Virus record (IMG/VR): IMGVR_UViG_3300035698_004215
Coordinates: 1-22,214 of that record
Source: a virus
Strand: one strand, 5' to 3'
Length of the DNA stretch: 22,214 nucleotides
Shown here: piece after piece, positions 21,864-22,214 of the stretch
Numbering within the stretch: position 1 is the first letter of the stretch
How the letters are laid out: every line of letters begins with the position of its first letter
Notes under the pieces: generated by a model
What the model saw: the letters and a program-made list of their open reading frames with translations, nothing else
Told to the model about the DNA's origin: nothing
The model's database searches: none
Translations under genes and position numbers: made by a program

Positions 21864-22214
21864 ATGTATTATATTGTTAATTCAAGCGATGACGTTATTG
21901 CTAAATGTGCTTACGTGCCTGATGCTGCCGACTTAGCTCAACGTGGAGAACGTTTCATTAGTGCAGACAACGATTATAGTCTACGACTTTCTAAAGTTGA
22001 GGATGGCGCTATTGTTCTTAGTGAAGAACCCGAACCAACATTTGCATACAACTTCAAACGCTTCATGACAAGCCTATTAGCCGACAGCACTCTATCAGCT
22101 CTAGCAAAAGACTGTTATTACGGTGCTCTATCAGACTGTCTAAGCACATCAAACTGGCCAGCTCTAAACATCATAGCTGCAACAATGATAGCTGACCCAG
22201 ACAGTGCAGGAACA
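21864..22214 (+). CDS. Hypothetical protein after the fibre gene, cut by the window edge
   Basis: An open frame of 117 codons from the ATG at 21864 to the end of the window without a stop. AGGAG overlapping the fibre stop codon is the ribosome site. The product begins MYYIVNSSDDVIAKCAYVPD, followed by ADLAQRGERFISADNDY, a pattern I have seen in short proteins following phage fibre genes. A helical part with FKRFMTSLLADSTLSALAKD follows. It may be a fibre-associated or assembly-helper protein. The function is not established and the C-terminus is missing. Confidence 0.75.
   Translation, partial: MYYIVNSSDDVIAKCAYVPDAADLAQRGERFISADNDYSLRLSKVEDGAIVLSEEPEPTFAYNFKRFMTSLLADSTLSALAKDCYYGALSDCLSTSNWPALNIIAATMIADPDSAGT

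Overview
This window is about 22 kb of an AT-rich, double-stranded DNA bacteriophage (or prophage) with a short-tailed, podovirus-type virion. The structural order supports this: large terminase, GNAT-like protein, T7-gp8-type portal, Bbp19-like protein, scaffold, HK97-fold capsid, probable decoration protein, tail tubular A, tail tubular B/nozzle, three internal ejection proteins, tail fibre. Putting the terminase directly ahead of the portal is closer to the Bordetella BPP-1 type of arrangement than to coliphage T7. The host is bacterial: there are consensus TTGACA/TATAAT promoters and AGGAGG-type ribosome sites throughout. The sequence does not identify the host. No RNA polymerase, replication, integration or lysis gene can be recognised in this segment.

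Left arm (1-2985, minus strand): a leftward operon of very small, tightly packed genes, many overlapping by 1-8 bases. Several are too short for ordinary gene callers (24-52 codons) but have a good ribosome site and abut their neighbours. The one recognisable product is a 220-residue Imm-5-like 'putative immunity protein' with an expanded Ala/Tyr/Ser triplet repeat. Two genes encode single-span membrane peptides. One small gene (2536-2764) appears to be broken by two one-base homopolymer deletions. Repeated gene ends and repeated translation-start cassettes suggest this arm evolves by shuffling of small modules. A second consensus promoter lies inside the arm at 2415-2442.

Control region (2986-3711): about 725 bases without a convincing gene, rich in dyads, tandem TTATCAACAAG repeats, palindromes and divergent promoters. 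It is the likely early switch and possibly an origin.

Right arm (3712-22214, plus strand): starts at a perfect TTGACA-17-TATAAT promoter, passes through four small unassigned genes and a 281-base gap with a GC hairpin and an AT tract (a candidate packaging-site region), then enters the virion-assembly cluster. The terminase and portal package DNA into a capsid built on the scaffold. Tail tubular A and B form the short tail. The three gp14/gp15/gp16-position proteins probably travel inside the head and are ejected with the DNA. The fibre binds the host. The capsid gene and the next gene share a strong start cassette and are bordered by RNA hairpins, as expected for the most abundant proteins. 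The window ends inside a gene that follows the tail fibre.
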